The notes: generated by a model from the letters alone, not told the origin. Positions 23,865 through 35,639 are shown, counted from the first letter of the stretch. The stretch is 64,000 nucleotides of DNA from Ptychodera flava (GCF_041260155.1 NC_091934.1:43664398-43728397); one strand, 5' to 3'. Made by a program: numbers and translations.

Positions 23865-24879
23865 ATCCTGACATGCGAATCAATTATTTTTCAAGGTTAA
23901 AGGAAAGTATTCCAAACAAATACAACAGAAGGCAAAACCCTTGAGGATGATATTGGGAGAAACGAACGAACGTTTCCCTGTCGTCATGCGCCACGCTCAG
24001 TGAACGTCTTCTATCGTGATAAATCACTTGTAGTTTGGGATACGGCTGATAGACCGGACTATTTTTTTTATTTGGGTCACAGGGTCGTCTGCCGTGTACA
24101 TACCCAAAGACGACTGTGGTTATACTCCATGCATTGCGTTTGTTCTCCACTTTGCTGCGTTTTTTTTTGTTTGTTTGTTTTGTTTGTTTATTTTTAATAT
24201 CGATATCGTTACTTTGAAATAATGATAAGACGAGCAAACAAGTGTCAACTCTATTAAGTTGACTGGGTTGAGAATGAAGACAATTTAAGTAATTAATATT
24301 TCCCACTGCATGAAAACCCAATAATTCAGATAAATTCACATTAATGATTGCCTGTATTATAGTATAATACACGTGAATTCACCTGAATCCACATGAATAC
24401 AGGCTTGGATTCTTAACTGTATTCACCTGTATATGCACTCTTCAGCTAAAATACAGGCAATAATCCATGTTAATACAGTAAGTATTATAGGGTTTTTATG
24501 CAGTGTCCGAAATTGCGGAACTGAAAAAGTTCCTGTAACCATTTTTTCTGGGTTGCAAGTGGAAAGTTAAGGTTAACATGCTCTGCCCTGCGGACAGACT
24601 TTCATTCAGTATGACGTTGAGGGTTGAATGAAGGCTCTACATCGGTAGCTATACCTGCACCTCAGTGTTCAATGCCTTAGTTCATGTGAACCAGCATTTA
24701 GTCACCAATTTCGTCTCAAAACTGTTTCTGCGCTGCTGTTGCGTGTACGCACGTAAGTAGATAGAGGTCTCCTGTAATTTTAGAGTGTGTGTATTTTTCA
24801 CAGTGGTAAACTTTTTACATAAGTATATATGCCAGGGACAGAGTGAATTTTTCAGGTATTTCCTTTGTATTTTCCTCAT

Positions 24880-24905
24880 ATGGACATTACAGTCTGAAAT
24901 AAAGC

Positions 24906-24976
<71 letters not shown>

Positions 24977-24980
24977 TAAT
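24880..24980. repeat. (AAC)n-(AAT)n compound microsatellite after a LINE-like 3' end
   Basis: cagtctgaaataaagc precedes (AAC)n then (AAT)n, like the tails at 18040-18115 and, on the other strand, 28041-28165. It abuts TATAAGTATTATATAGAAA, the inner end of the right arm. Confidence 0.8.
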
Positions 24981-26956
24981 ATAAGTATTATATAGAAAAA
25001 ACAACGCGAATAATAATAGGTTCAATTTCCATGAAAATTTCACCATTAGGGTATTTTTGGTCGAAAAGACCAAATATGATATCGATTTCACTGCCCCATG
25101 TTTCCATGGTAACCATTTTAAGGGTTGAAAATTTCAATTTTTCTAATATCCTTTTAAAGTTACTTTAATTGATATGAAAATTGTCTACCGGGGTAATTCG
25201 GGTCACTGAACACAAAAACCAGACCTATTTTAATGTTTCAAGTTGCCATGGAAACTATTTTGGCATCGAAAATGTTACCTTTTCCCTAATTCCTATTAAA
25301 AATGTACTCGGACATAAATCCCAGTATTTTGGGAATAACCTCATTATTATACATATTTTTAAATTCAATTTTACCTCCAAAAAATCAAAATTAAAGCTTT
25401 TTTGGGCACTGCACTGAGCGATCGCGAGCAAACTGAGAACGCGTTAAGAGCGTCCGCTAAGCGCACAAAACGAAATTTCAAACCCGCGCAGCGCAGTGTA
25501 AGCTTACGTGTTAGAAATTGTAGGTCGGCAGCATAATTTCACCCGAATTCACAGGCTTTTGATTCACCACTACTAACTTTGTGAGTACCGAATGTTTAGA
25601 AGTATTTCCCCGCATTGACGTAATGGTGTTTTGAGGTCAAAGGTCAAATACCGTCCAATAACACCAAAAGTTATTGTACTCTGCGTCCTCTGATACCGAA
25701 ATTTACTGTACGAAGAAAACTCCATAGATTGCAGACGCAGGTGTATAATAAAGATAATGTATATTGGGGCCATTCCGGTCAAAATTATGTTTTCCGTTGA
25801 TTTTAGTGTGTTAGAATTAATTTTATATGGACCAGAAATAATTTTTCAAGCATTTTTAATTTTGTTTCATGCAGTCATCTCAAATAAGTGTTATATAGTA
25901 TATTACTAACTTATTATGCATTCATCGAATCAAGTTTATGCCTTCAAATTAATTTTGTGATAAAATTAATTCTACTAGTATCTCAAATTAATTTTATGAA
26001 CCCAATTCCCCTTAGCACCCAATATACCATTATTTATCACAAGCAGTAACAGTAGCGCACAGTTTTTTTTATTTAACACATGATTCACTGGTAATTATTT
26101 ATTTTATGGATTTACAATTAATGATTTCTTTGCCTCATTCCAGGAAGAATAATGAAGACAAATTATTTCTTATTGTTAGACTATAGTAAAAGTATGACCA
26201 TGTAGTAATTATATTATTTTAGTGTGACCTGGCGTGACCCCATAAACTCTATGATTAGCTGTATCCCTTTCCATGGTAGCAACGGCTAAATTTGAACATG
26301 ATGCCTGTATACCTTTAAACACTTTTTTTAATCCAGCAAGCCAAGCAAGGGGAAATATTACAAGATAAATGTTTCACGTTTAATACTGCCCTACTTGACA
26401 TAGTATAGGGCCCTCACTTGTGCGAACGTCTTAGGAAACACTTATTGCAACAATTTACCCTAAATATAAAGAATCGGCTGTCAATTAAACTGCGGTTGCT
26501 AACCAACCGGAGGTAAATAGTGAGATTAAACGTGCCCAGAAATACGAACGCAATAGACTAATCGTTTTGGCGTGTGCCAACTCACAATTATAGAAAACCG
26601 CAAAGACTAGTCGTTTTGGCGTGTGCTGGCTAATCGGCTAACAAAAACAGGAAACCGCAAAACCGCAAAAAGTGATAAAGAAATGTAAATAGCTATGGAA
26701 TAGTTTCTATAAAAATCTCTACATATGTAACGTCAACCTGGGGAATAAGATTTTGACCTGTAGCACAATGCTCAATGGAATAGCCAGTATTATTGTAAAA
26801 GGCGATAGTCATATCAAACTATTGACATGCGACAAAAATAATTAATCTGTCCACCTTTCAGCTTGGTGAAAAAGCATTTATTGATTTGCCAAAGGCCTGT
26901 GGATTTGGTTAATTTTGCACAAGTGCTACATGGACATAGGAAAAAGTTCGACTCAC

Positions 26957-27004
26957 CCTCTGGATTGTTGAGACTATAACTGACTGTTTCAGTGAATCCG
27001 CCAT
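26957..27004 (-). other. Exon-like ATG-to-donor segment, right arm (16 codons)
   Basis: The minus strand has ATGGCGGATTCACTG and continues 16 codons to AGG before gtgagt, phase 0. It could be a first coding exon of an unrecognised gene carried by the duplicated segment. No downstream exon was identified. Confidence 0.35.
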
Positions 27005-27640
27005 GATGAGAGTTCTCGAATCCAAAACTGAAGTCGTGCTCGAATACAAATGTCTGCTCATCAAATTACGTCATTTTATACAAGAGTTAGCATTCCAAAG
27101 TCTGTCACCCTGTTTTTTTTCGAAGTCTGGAGAAGGGCGGCATTTCCATCTGAATGATTGAACGACGTGAAACACAAACTTCCATCGCATCAGCTTATAT
27201 TCCGGCAATATGTAGGCCTACAGTATAAATACGCTGCAGTTACGTAAGCTTACAAGCTTATACTCCACACAATGGACCACAGGCGGCTGAACTTTCTGAA
27301 AGAATTTCCTAAACGTCCTACTTGGTACCTTAACACTCACATGTGATATCCTGAAAAGTATTCTCTGCAGTAATTCCAGTTTCTGTCAACATTCAACTGT
27401 TCAACGACACGATAGCACGAGCATTACTGACACGCGCACATAGGCTCAATTGCGCATGCTCTCTGAAGGGCGTGCGCGTGAATTGCGCGTGTTCCAACAG
27501 TGAAGAACGCAAATCGCAGCATGCTCTGCCAGACTACTCTGGCAGGGCGAAACATGCGAGATGCAAAAAACTGTTTATTCTGCAATGCCAATATGACGCT
27601 TACGAGGTTCGGTGGTCGCAGAAAAGAAATTTCACTGCAC

Positions 27641-27662
27641 AGAGAGAGAGAGAGAGAGAGAG
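27641..27662. repeat. (GA)n microsatellite
   Basis: A pure AG repeat of about 22 bp in a right-arm region with no clear left-arm counterpart. Confidence 0.9.
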
Positions 27663-28039
27663 ATTGTTAATTTATGTTCGAAATCTTTTTCATAGTCGTG
27701 AGTTTTGATGGAAGAAAACTAAAAACAAAATTAAATTGAACTGATTGAACGTGTATCCATGAAGTTCGCACAAAAGTAAAAAAGTCTAGGCCTGCTGGTA
27801 TCGCTTAAACTGCTTAATGTCACTTTTCCGACAAGCATTACCCCTTTGGTTAATGATATCCCCCTCTCTCCGAACAGTATGATGCATAATTCTGCGCTGC
27901 ACGTACGACAATTGGAAGTCACCCCATTGACAAAATGAAATTGAAATAAATGTTAAACAACACCTCTTTTTCAGAATTCCAACACAGCTTCAGTGAAATG
28001 TTATTAGATTCCTATATAATACTTATAGCCCCTAAACTT

Positions 28040-28040
<1 letters not shown>

Positions 28041-28085
<45 letters not shown>

Positions 28086-28165
28086 GCTTAATAATTGTTA
28101 TTATTATTGTTGTTATTATTTTTATTGTAATTGTTATTATTGTCGACTTTATTTCGGAACCATTG
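28041..28165 (-). repeat. (AAT)n and degenerate tail of a minus-strand LINE-like 3' end
   Basis: Read on the minus strand, gttccgaaataaagtcgac is followed by AAT-rich repeats that end where the right arm begins. This mirrors the plus-strand LINE tail at the left outer end. Confidence 0.65.
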
Positions 28166-30077
28166 TCCATATAACAACGAAAGAAAATCTGGTGATAAAT
28201 ATATACAGTTATGTTATATATATTTGGTTATAATAATAAATAATCATTCAGCGGTATGCAATGGAATAGTCAAATTTTATTGGTTTTACTGCTCCAGAGG
28301 GCAAAACCATGTCATACTTTGGCAGATCGTCCATGTAGCCGACACGAACACGAAGTGTCTGTTACCGGCTACCAAAAACTATGAAAAATAGTAAAGAATG
28401 AGCTACAAATCACTATCAGTTTTAAGTTTCAGGTAGAATAAGTCTGTGCCTTTGTAAAAAATACTATAAAAATAGTAGAAAGTGAAGAACCAGCTGAAAG
28501 TTAGTTGAGGAGACCTTGACCGCATATCATTTGCATCTCATTGTCGGCTACATGGACTGTGTGCCCATACTTTCCTCCTATGCGACTGTGAACTAAACTC
28601 TCCGAGCGCCTGTGGTGCTGAACATCTGCCAAAACACAAAGATTGTTCCGTTGTTACCCCTGACGTTCGTGAGAGGGGACTCGCATGCAACGGGGGTTGT
28701 TAAATAAGACCGAGCCAAATTTCATAAACGAAGCCCGAAGAAGTTCAATTCATCCAATCAGAATTGATCGGGTTGCGTAATGTAACTAGTTTGCGAGGTC
28801 TGGTTTGAACCGGTATTTCAGTGCTTGCTTTTCGATGCGAGTGTACGGACTCGGTTGCATGTAATACTGTAAAACACAACGATAAGCTTACCCTGCAAGA
28901 TTGAGTCCAATGACAGTCGTTCAGCGGATGCAGACAAAGCAAGGGTTACTCAATTCTCTGCATGGAAGCAACAGCTGACCTGTCTGTACTCAGTATATTT
29001 CGTTTAGCGATGTGATTTGCCTAACCTTGAATTGGCGGCTAATGAAGGTAAGCATTTGCACCTTTCAGATAACAGCCTAGCAGATTCTGTATGGTTGATT
29101 GTCCAGGTGACGAATAGTTCAAGTCTACGTGTGTTTTAGTTGCGATATTAAAACGCAATGTACAATCTAACAGAGAGTTGATTTCCTTTTTGGCGTGCAC
29201 CCAGTCCTTTGGTCACCAACTCGGCGCCCTTTGCGCTTATTTGGTGATCCCTTGGATAATCCTTTTCAAATATAAGATATTTCCTAATGTTGCTTGTTTA
29301 ATTTTTTTTCATAGCTTTTTTTTATAACTTGTACATACATTACAGTTCTAAAATAGGCGTGACAATGAGCACATTGTTTTTGCGACACCTTCTCTCGCAC
29401 AACGGTTTCATGATTTTAACCAGATTTGTTGTAACTCCACGCAGGGACGGTACGAGAAGTGACCATGGATTTAATAACTGGGCTTTCTGAAAAAAACACT
29501 CGTGACTATGTCGGTAACCAGCATATTTTCGTCTCTATTTGGTCATGTTTCATTCGAGAAGGCACTTTCTTTATTTGCTTACAGAAGCTAAAATTGTAGC
29601 TTATGTTTTCGAATACCTACTCTCTGATTTAGGGTGTGACATAATAGTATGTGATTGGGTGATATGTATGTGGAGCGGACAGTCACGCGCCATCGAAATA
29701 TCGAACGCTTCATTAGGCTTATAAGCTTAGAGGTTGTTGAACTTTCAAGGCGAACGACCTCGGAAGCTTTGTCTGTGGAACTGACATTTTCTCCTCGTCG
29801 AAGACCAAAATGACAAAAGGAATAATGTCAAATGATGATTACTAAATGCGATTGTATTATCGCCGACAGTTGGCGTCTACCGCCAAGACTGCCGTGTAAA
29901 ATATTCACTGTACCACTCGCTGTCTGGCTGATACCGAGTTGTTCAGTTCCAATCATGAAATGTGCGATCACGTTCTCATTCACGTGCCTAGTTGTAGACA
30001 CTGGCACAATTTATGTAATTCAGCTAAGGATATACCTTTCATCGACTGTGCAGGATTTTGTTCTGCATCGACATTTT

Positions 30078-31788
30078 AGCTCACGTGTGTAAACACGTGG
30101 GCTATTGTCATAGCGATGTCTGTCTGTCTGTCCGTGTGTGTGTGGTGTGTGTGTGTGTTAGTGTGTGTGTGTGTGTGTCTGTCTGTCTGTCTGTTTACAC
30201 GATAACTCAAAAACGCCTGAACGGATTCAAGTCAGATTTGGTACACAGGTACCATATGCTACTTGCAAGAACTGATTAGATTTTGGTTAGTGTGGCTTGC
30301 ATATTAATGAAGTTATGCAATATCGTTTTTTTCCGTACAATGGTTTCCCTATGGAGACGGTAATGACAGTGTAGACATATATCAAGAAATACTGCACAAA
30401 ATTTCATGAAACTTTTCACACATGACAATCTAAGAACATTATGATGATACTTTGAGTGTCATGTCAATTATCTTCTCATTTGCATATTTAATGAACTTTG
30501 TTATTAGTGAGATAACTCTGAAATTCCTGCACCAAACTTGATGATACTTGCAACAAATATTGATCTGATGTATATCTTATTATACTTAGAAGCATTAGGC
30601 AGTGTCAAGTTAATAAATAGCTCATTTGCATATTTTATGAAGGTTTGTAATTAGTCATATAACTCTGATATAATTTCACCAAATGTGATGAAATCTGCTA
30701 CAGATACTGATCCGATTTTTATCTAACTGTAGTGTAAAGCATTTAGTAGTGTGAAATTAATTAAGGGTTCATTTGCATATTTAATGAACTTTGTAATTAG
30801 GTATATAACTCTGAAATTACGGCACCCAGGTCAGTGAAATTGAGTACAGATATTGTTTTGATAAATATCTAATTGTACTGAGAAGCATTTGGCAGTGTCA
30901 AGTTAACAAATAGGTCATTTGCATATTTTATGAAGTTTTGTAATTAGTGATATAACTCCAAAATAATTGCACCAAATGTGATGAAATCTGCTGCAGATAC
31001 TGATCCGACAGATATCTAATTGTGGTGAAGAGCATTTAGTTGCGTTAAGTTAATTAAGGTTTCATTTGCATATTTAATAAACTTTGTAATTAGTGATATA
31101 ACTCCAGAAATTATAGCATTAAATTTGATGAAACTTGCTACAGATGTTGATCTGATAAATATCCAATTGTACTGAGAAGCATTGAGCAGTGTCAAGTTAA
31201 TAATCAGCTCATTTGCATATTTCATGAAGTCTTATAATTAGTCATATAACTCCGAAATAACTGCATCAAATGTGATAAAAACTGCTGCACATACTGATAC
31301 GACAGATATCTAACTGTGTTGTAAAGCATTTAGTACTGTAAAGTTAATTATGGGTTCATTTGAATATTTAATAAACTTTGTAATTAGGTATATAACTCCA
31401 AAATTACAGCGTTAAATTTGATGAAACTTGCTACAGATTTTGATTTGATAAATATTTAATTGTGCTATGAATCTTGAACAGTGTCAAGTTAATTTAGGGT
31501 TCATTTGCATATTTAATGAACTTTGTAATTAGTGACATTACTCTAAAATTACAGCATTAAATTAAATAAAACGTGCTACAAATGTTGATCTGATGGATAT
31601 CTAATTGTTCCATAAAGCATTGAGCAGTGTCAAGTTAATTGCATATTAAATAAAGTTTTGTAATTAGTGATTAAACTCTGAGAGTACTGTGCGAAGTTGA
31701 AAAACCTGCTACATACATTGATAACATATATCTTATTGTTCTGTGAAGCGTACTACTATTAATGAACCTGTTGTAAAACACGTGAGCA
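30078..31788. mobile_element. Hairpin-headed element with a 147-bp tandem array
   Basis: The head AGCTCACGTGTGTAAACACG is a palindrome, followed by (GTCTGTCTGTC)/(GT)n at 30118-30195 and a region with CTCAAAAACGCCTGAACGG. Nine core repeats follow, and the element ends at ACACGTGAGC (31779-31788), the inverse of the head. It interrupts the transporter duplication: the flanks pair with about 14560-14690. The plan (subterminal inverted repeats, microsatellite, satellite-like core) resembles DINE-1/Helentron-derived or mollusc 'pearl'-type non-autonomous elements; that assignment is inference. Confidence 0.7.
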
Positions 31789-31790
31789 TA
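30440..31790. repeat. Nine-unit tandem array, period 145-147 bp, with a dimeric higher order
   Basis: The marker tgcatattta-like string occurs at 30481, 30627, 30774, 30920, 31067, 31214, 31361 (tgaatattta), 31506 and 31640. Units alternate between a type with nctcatttgcatattttatgaag and a type with gggttcatttgcatatttaatgaac, giving a period of about 293 bp for most of the array. Confidence 0.9.
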
Positions 31791-32324
31791 TTCAGTTCAT
31801 ATCTGGTTATACGATTAGAATTGGGGGGGGAGGGGCGGCGCTGCCTCTTGGTCGGGAGGTAAAAGTCCACAAAGTCGAGAATAATGAAAGGGAATATGAT
31901 TTCAGCGTGGAGTATATGGTAGGTTTATAAAAGAGTAAAGCAGACAACCATTGTAATAAAGATGCCGTTGGCCTTTGGTACATGTGTTTAAAGGACAAAA
32001 CACGATTTACGGTCGAGGGCGGGCAGATCGGAAGAGCTGCCACGACGTCTTGCAGAATCGACGCAGAGCCTTAGTCTTTTGTCCCATCATATAAATCAGA
32101 CCACGTTGTAGATGTTTTTATTGCTTTTGTGTTTAAGTTCACAAGAAGATGCAAAAGAAAATATTGATAAGAGGATTAAACATGCTTATAACTTTAGAGA
32201 AAAAACTCGTCACGGTTTTTACTTCTTTATCCTCAATATACTTAAGTTTGTTCGAATTTAAAGAGCGTTTACGAGGCCACATTTTGGTCGGAACTGCGAC
32301 AAGCACCGAATACTATCAATAATC

Positions 32325-32390
32325 AGATGTAGAGTACGACGACGTTTATACTTACGCGGTAAGTATAAACGTCGCCCTACTCTATAGACG
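32325..32390. repeat. Short palindrome (about 26-bp arms)
   Basis: TAGAGTACGACGACGTTTAT and its near-exact inverse flank cgcggt near 32358, with the arms meeting at ACTTAC/GTAAGT. It may be a tiny foldback or the centre of a diverged MITE. Confidence 0.6.
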
Positions 32391-32676
32391 GCAACATATC
32401 TGTTCGATAATATTATACTTCGTGTATGTGGTGAAGAGACCATGACAATACACTAATACATTTTACATTATCTATCACGGCCAGCAGCTGTGTATGCATG
32501 TTATTACAAAGACACTGTCAGTTTAAGATTTAAGTCTCGCCTTGTGGAATTATCGCTGAAACTCAATTACTTCTGTTTAACTATACAATGATGATTGTCA
32601 TTCTTCTATTTTCATTGTCAAGGGCTCCGACAACAGTAACTAACTTTTGGTGAAGTTTATCTCCCACGGGTTTATC

Positions 32677-32772
32677 ATGGGAGAAAAGAAGAATATGGAA
32701 AACGATGAGTCCCCTGTGCCTTATCTTCGCCGAACCAGAACAGCGGCGATTTTACTATCGTCGCTCTGCTGG
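32677..32772 (+). CDS. mfsd4b-like: NaGLT1/MFSD4B-type MFS transporter, exon 1
   Basis: ATG at 32677 opens a 32-codon exon ending at donor gtaagt (32773), phase 0. It encodes a short cytosolic N-terminus and the start of TM1 (TAAILLSSLCW). Joined to 33417 it reads LCWGLGISIPGLSLLEL, matching the family's first helix. There is no earlier in-frame ATG in this exon. A near-identical duplicate exon lies at 16125. Confidence 0.85.
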
Positions 32773-33266
32773 GTAAGTTGTAAAGTTGTGAAATGTAGAC
32801 ATAGATGGTGATTGTTAGATCATTTCAGTTCAAGTATCCTGGAGCGGTGACAGAAGCTCTACTTGACAGGAAAGTCCGTCGTACAAGGATGGTCTTGTGT
32901 AGGCGCGCCCTCTTGCGATTTGTTTGTAAGATGACAAATACATTTTTTGGTCCGTACTGGAATTCCGCTGTCGACAAAAACTTTTGCTGTTTTACACTCA
33001 CAGGCCCTTGCGACAAGTTGAACACTTGGCAATTCAACATAACCGTGACAGAAGAAACATAAAAAAATATTCAGAAGTTGGCAAAATGTATAAAATTACC
33101 AAGCAGACCATGTGAGATTCTCATCACATCCGTCATCAGTTTCTCTTGTTACCGTTTTAGGAGAGTTTGCAAGAACGGTGTGCATTTTACATGTAACGGT
33201 ACTGTCAAAAACAAAACAAAACTTAACCAACTCGTTTTATTTGTTGTCTTCCTATTTGTTTTACAG

Positions 33267-33416
33267 GGATTAAGGTATCTCAATGCCAAGACTACCAAAA
33301 CTACAAGGGCATGTTGGATAACATTCGTCCTAACAGAAGATCGTCAGCTCAGACTCCAACTTACTGTAGTTGGGTTTTACTTTTTCTTCATTGTCATTTT
33401 CCGACTTACTTTCTAG
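33267..33416 (+). pseudogene. Degenerate exon-2-like relic / possible poison exon (copy 2)
   Basis: It follows cctatttgttttacag, which is identical in copy 1 at 17019. GGATTAAGGTATCTCAATGCC is a diverged duplicate of the start of exon 2, GGTTTAGGAATCTCCATACC. In the phase set by exon 1 the frame runs 50 codons to TAG at 33414-33416, the last two bases of which are the acceptor AG of exon 2. Inclusion without a donor would therefore truncate the protein after TM1. Confidence 0.55.
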
Positions 33417-33702
33417 GGTTTAGGAATCTCCATACCAGGATTAAGTCTTCTGGAACTTCAACGACAAGTTGGTGTGTCCTTACAGGAGATCACCCTCTCA
33501 CTCACTGCACGCAGTATAGGTCATCTCATCGGTTCGTTTGCATCCGGGTTTTGTTATGATCGAATTGAAAACCACTTCGTGCTTGCTTCGGCTCTTTTCG
33601 GAGCAGGGGCCGTCGGTGCTATTATTCCTTGGGTGCAGGATTATGTCTTCCTGTTGACGACGATGGCGATATGGGGAGTGTGTACGGGATACGTTGATAC
33701 AG
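33417..33702 (+). CDS. mfsd4b-like: NaGLT1/MFSD4B-type MFS transporter, exon 2
   Basis: The exon lies between acceptor ttctag and donor gtaagg (33703), 286 nt, phase 0 to phase 1. It encodes the rest of TM1, TM2 (TARSIGHLIGSF), a motif-A-like loop SGFCYDRI, TM3 (ASALFGAGAVGAIIPWV) and TM4 (LTTMAIWGVCTGYVDTG). The TARS and DTGGN/DTGNN positions are typical of the NaGLT1 subfamily, which in mammals is described as a sodium-dependent glucose transporter; the substrate here is not established. Confidence 0.9.
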
Positions 33703-34527
33703 GTAAGGATCGGGGTAGACGGGGTAGGATAATTTTCCATTGCGCAAAAATTAAGACGTTGATGAATAAATCGTGAAATATAAGAAACTTTGTCACTTAA
33801 TAATTTAAGACCCTAGTTAGAAAAGTTCCGATTAATTTTATTGTTCCCGTAAACAAATATGTCGTATGTAGACTTGGTTCAGTCTGTGATTTGTAAACGT
33901 GTTGTGGAGTGAAAGCGATTATTTGTGTTCTGTTTTCATATGAAACGTGTGAATAGGGTGAACGCGATGAGCGGGGTGAACGTGATACAGGGTAGTTTTA
34001 CCTGGAATCAGAATCTGGCAGAAACATACCAATGCGCAGATTCAAAGGTAACAATCCGGCAGAAACATACTCACCAATGCGCAGACTCAAAGGTAACGCG
34101 TTCGATCGCCAGGAACTGACTTTGGCTACCAAGAAGAGACACGAGAGAAACTTTTGTGAAATATTAATTCACCGACTTGAACCAAGTCCAGCCGGTTATT
34201 TCTGTTTTACATTATAAATACATTTTCCTATTCTCAATCCTGAAATGGGGGAAATACGAAGTGTTAGCTATGCCGAAACAATGTATTATGCCACGTAAAC
34301 GTTATTGTTGGCCAATGGAGTCTAGTCAACGGTTGACAGAGCTCACCGTTCAAGTGCCTTACTATTGCGTTGAACTTGTTCGAAAGATGAAAAATCTGAA
34401 AGTAGTGCAGTAATCTGCATATCTTGTTTTGTTCACACCTCATTGTAATTTAGAAATTCCACTATCTGTTCTACTACGTGTAATGTCTGAATATTCGAAA
34501 AAAACTGTGGATGTTATTTTTTTGAAG

Positions 34528-35615
34528 GAAACAACTTCCTATCACTTGGTCTGTGGGGAAAGAAGGCAGGTCCCGTACTCCAAGCAGGGAACATGTTGGT
34601 CGCAGCTGGCGGGCTCGTTGTATCGCTGGTAGTTGGACCATTTCTGACGATAACACCTGATTCCTCTGACGGCAACATAACGATGATGAATAGTATTTCA
34701 AACCACAGCGTTGAAGATTATGTGATTATGAACCAAACGGAATATCACCCACTACCAGTGCATTCTGATTCTGATTCAGTTGATGATACCACATCTCTGA
34801 TTTGGATTCCTTATTGCATCATGTCAGCAATATTTATTCTGGTTTCGTTTCTATATTTTAGATTATATGCTCGACTTGCCAACCCTATTATGATAAGTAC
34901 TGACCAGAAAGATCCAGCAACGAAACAACATTTCACAGACACCAACGAAACTCTTCATTTTCGAATTTTATTACTCTGTCTTCTGTTTGTTTACATATTG
35001 TTGTACGTCGGAAATGAAGCTATTTTCATCGGGTTTCTCTACACTTTTGCGATAAAATGCGACGTTGAGTTCAGCCCTCAGATCGCAAGCTTACTGACTA
35101 CAGCATTTTGGGGTGGGTTTGTCTTGTCGAGGGGTGTCGCCATTTTGATTTCCCGAGTCCTTCATCCACGAACGATGTTAATCATTGATCTCTCGGGGTG
35201 TTGCCTGGCGGCGCTGTTGTTATCACTCCGTGGTAACAGCAGTGGAGTTGCTCTGTTCTGCGGGTCTATTCTCATGGGGATATCGATGGGTTCTGCTTGG
35301 CCAGCTGCAGTCACGTGGGCTGAAAGAAATATCAGAATCAATGGTAAAGTCACAGGAATGTTCCTGGTGGCGCTGTCGCTTGCCTATTTACTCTACCCAT
35401 GGATTATGGGTATCATAATCACTATCTACTCAATTGTATCTGTGATGTATTTTCTCTCAGTTTTAAGTGTAGCATCTCTGCTGATGTTTGTCGTGTTACA
35501 GATCGTAGCATCAAAGTGCCGAAACATAGGTAAATTGCAGAACAAGTCAGAAAAAGTATATAAAATTGTGGCTGGAGAAAGTATCGACTTTCGTGAAGAA
35601 ATACATGATGTCTAG
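34528..35615 (+). CDS. mfsd4b-like: NaGLT1/MFSD4B-type MFS transporter, exon 3 (last)
   Basis: Acceptor tttgaag precedes GAAACAACTT; the split Gly gives VDTGNNFLSLGLWGKK. The exon encodes TM5 (NMLVAAGGLVVSLVVG), a luminal/extracellular loop with three N-glycosylation sequons (NIT, NHS, NQT), TM6, a charged central loop, and TM7-TM12, ending in a Lys-rich and acidic tail at TAG 35613. The full protein is 489 residues with 12 predicted helices, the usual family length. No break was seen. The intron 33703-34527 carries only short ORFs. Confidence 0.92.
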
Positions 35616-35639
35616 GGACGAGGGCGTGCTGCGTTTTGA

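Larger units (their letters stand above)
18116..28050. repeat. Large imperfect inverted duplication, about 10 kb
   Basis: The left arm (18116-23560) and right arm (24945-28050) are reverse complements in ordered blocks: 18116-18360 with 27790-28040; 19080-19215 with 27275-27390; 19390-19490 with 26945-27030; 19740-20000 with 26410-26690; 21860-22080 with 26220-26400; 22250-22570 with 25745-26050; 23060-23550 with 24980-25320. Divergence and indels are moderate. The left arm holds a nested 1.8-kb insertion and a 196-bp tandem duplication absent from the right. The central spacer is 23560-24945. Confidence 0.85.
28700..32650 (+). other. 5' flank of the complete transporter gene (copy 2 of the duplication)
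   Basis: Islands match 13.1-16.1 kb in the same order (see the copy 1 entry). The segment is interrupted by the element at 30078-31788. No ORF is recognised. The blocks before gaaaggtaaat (13530s) and gaaggtaagc (29045-29055) could be non-coding first exons. Confidence 0.55.
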
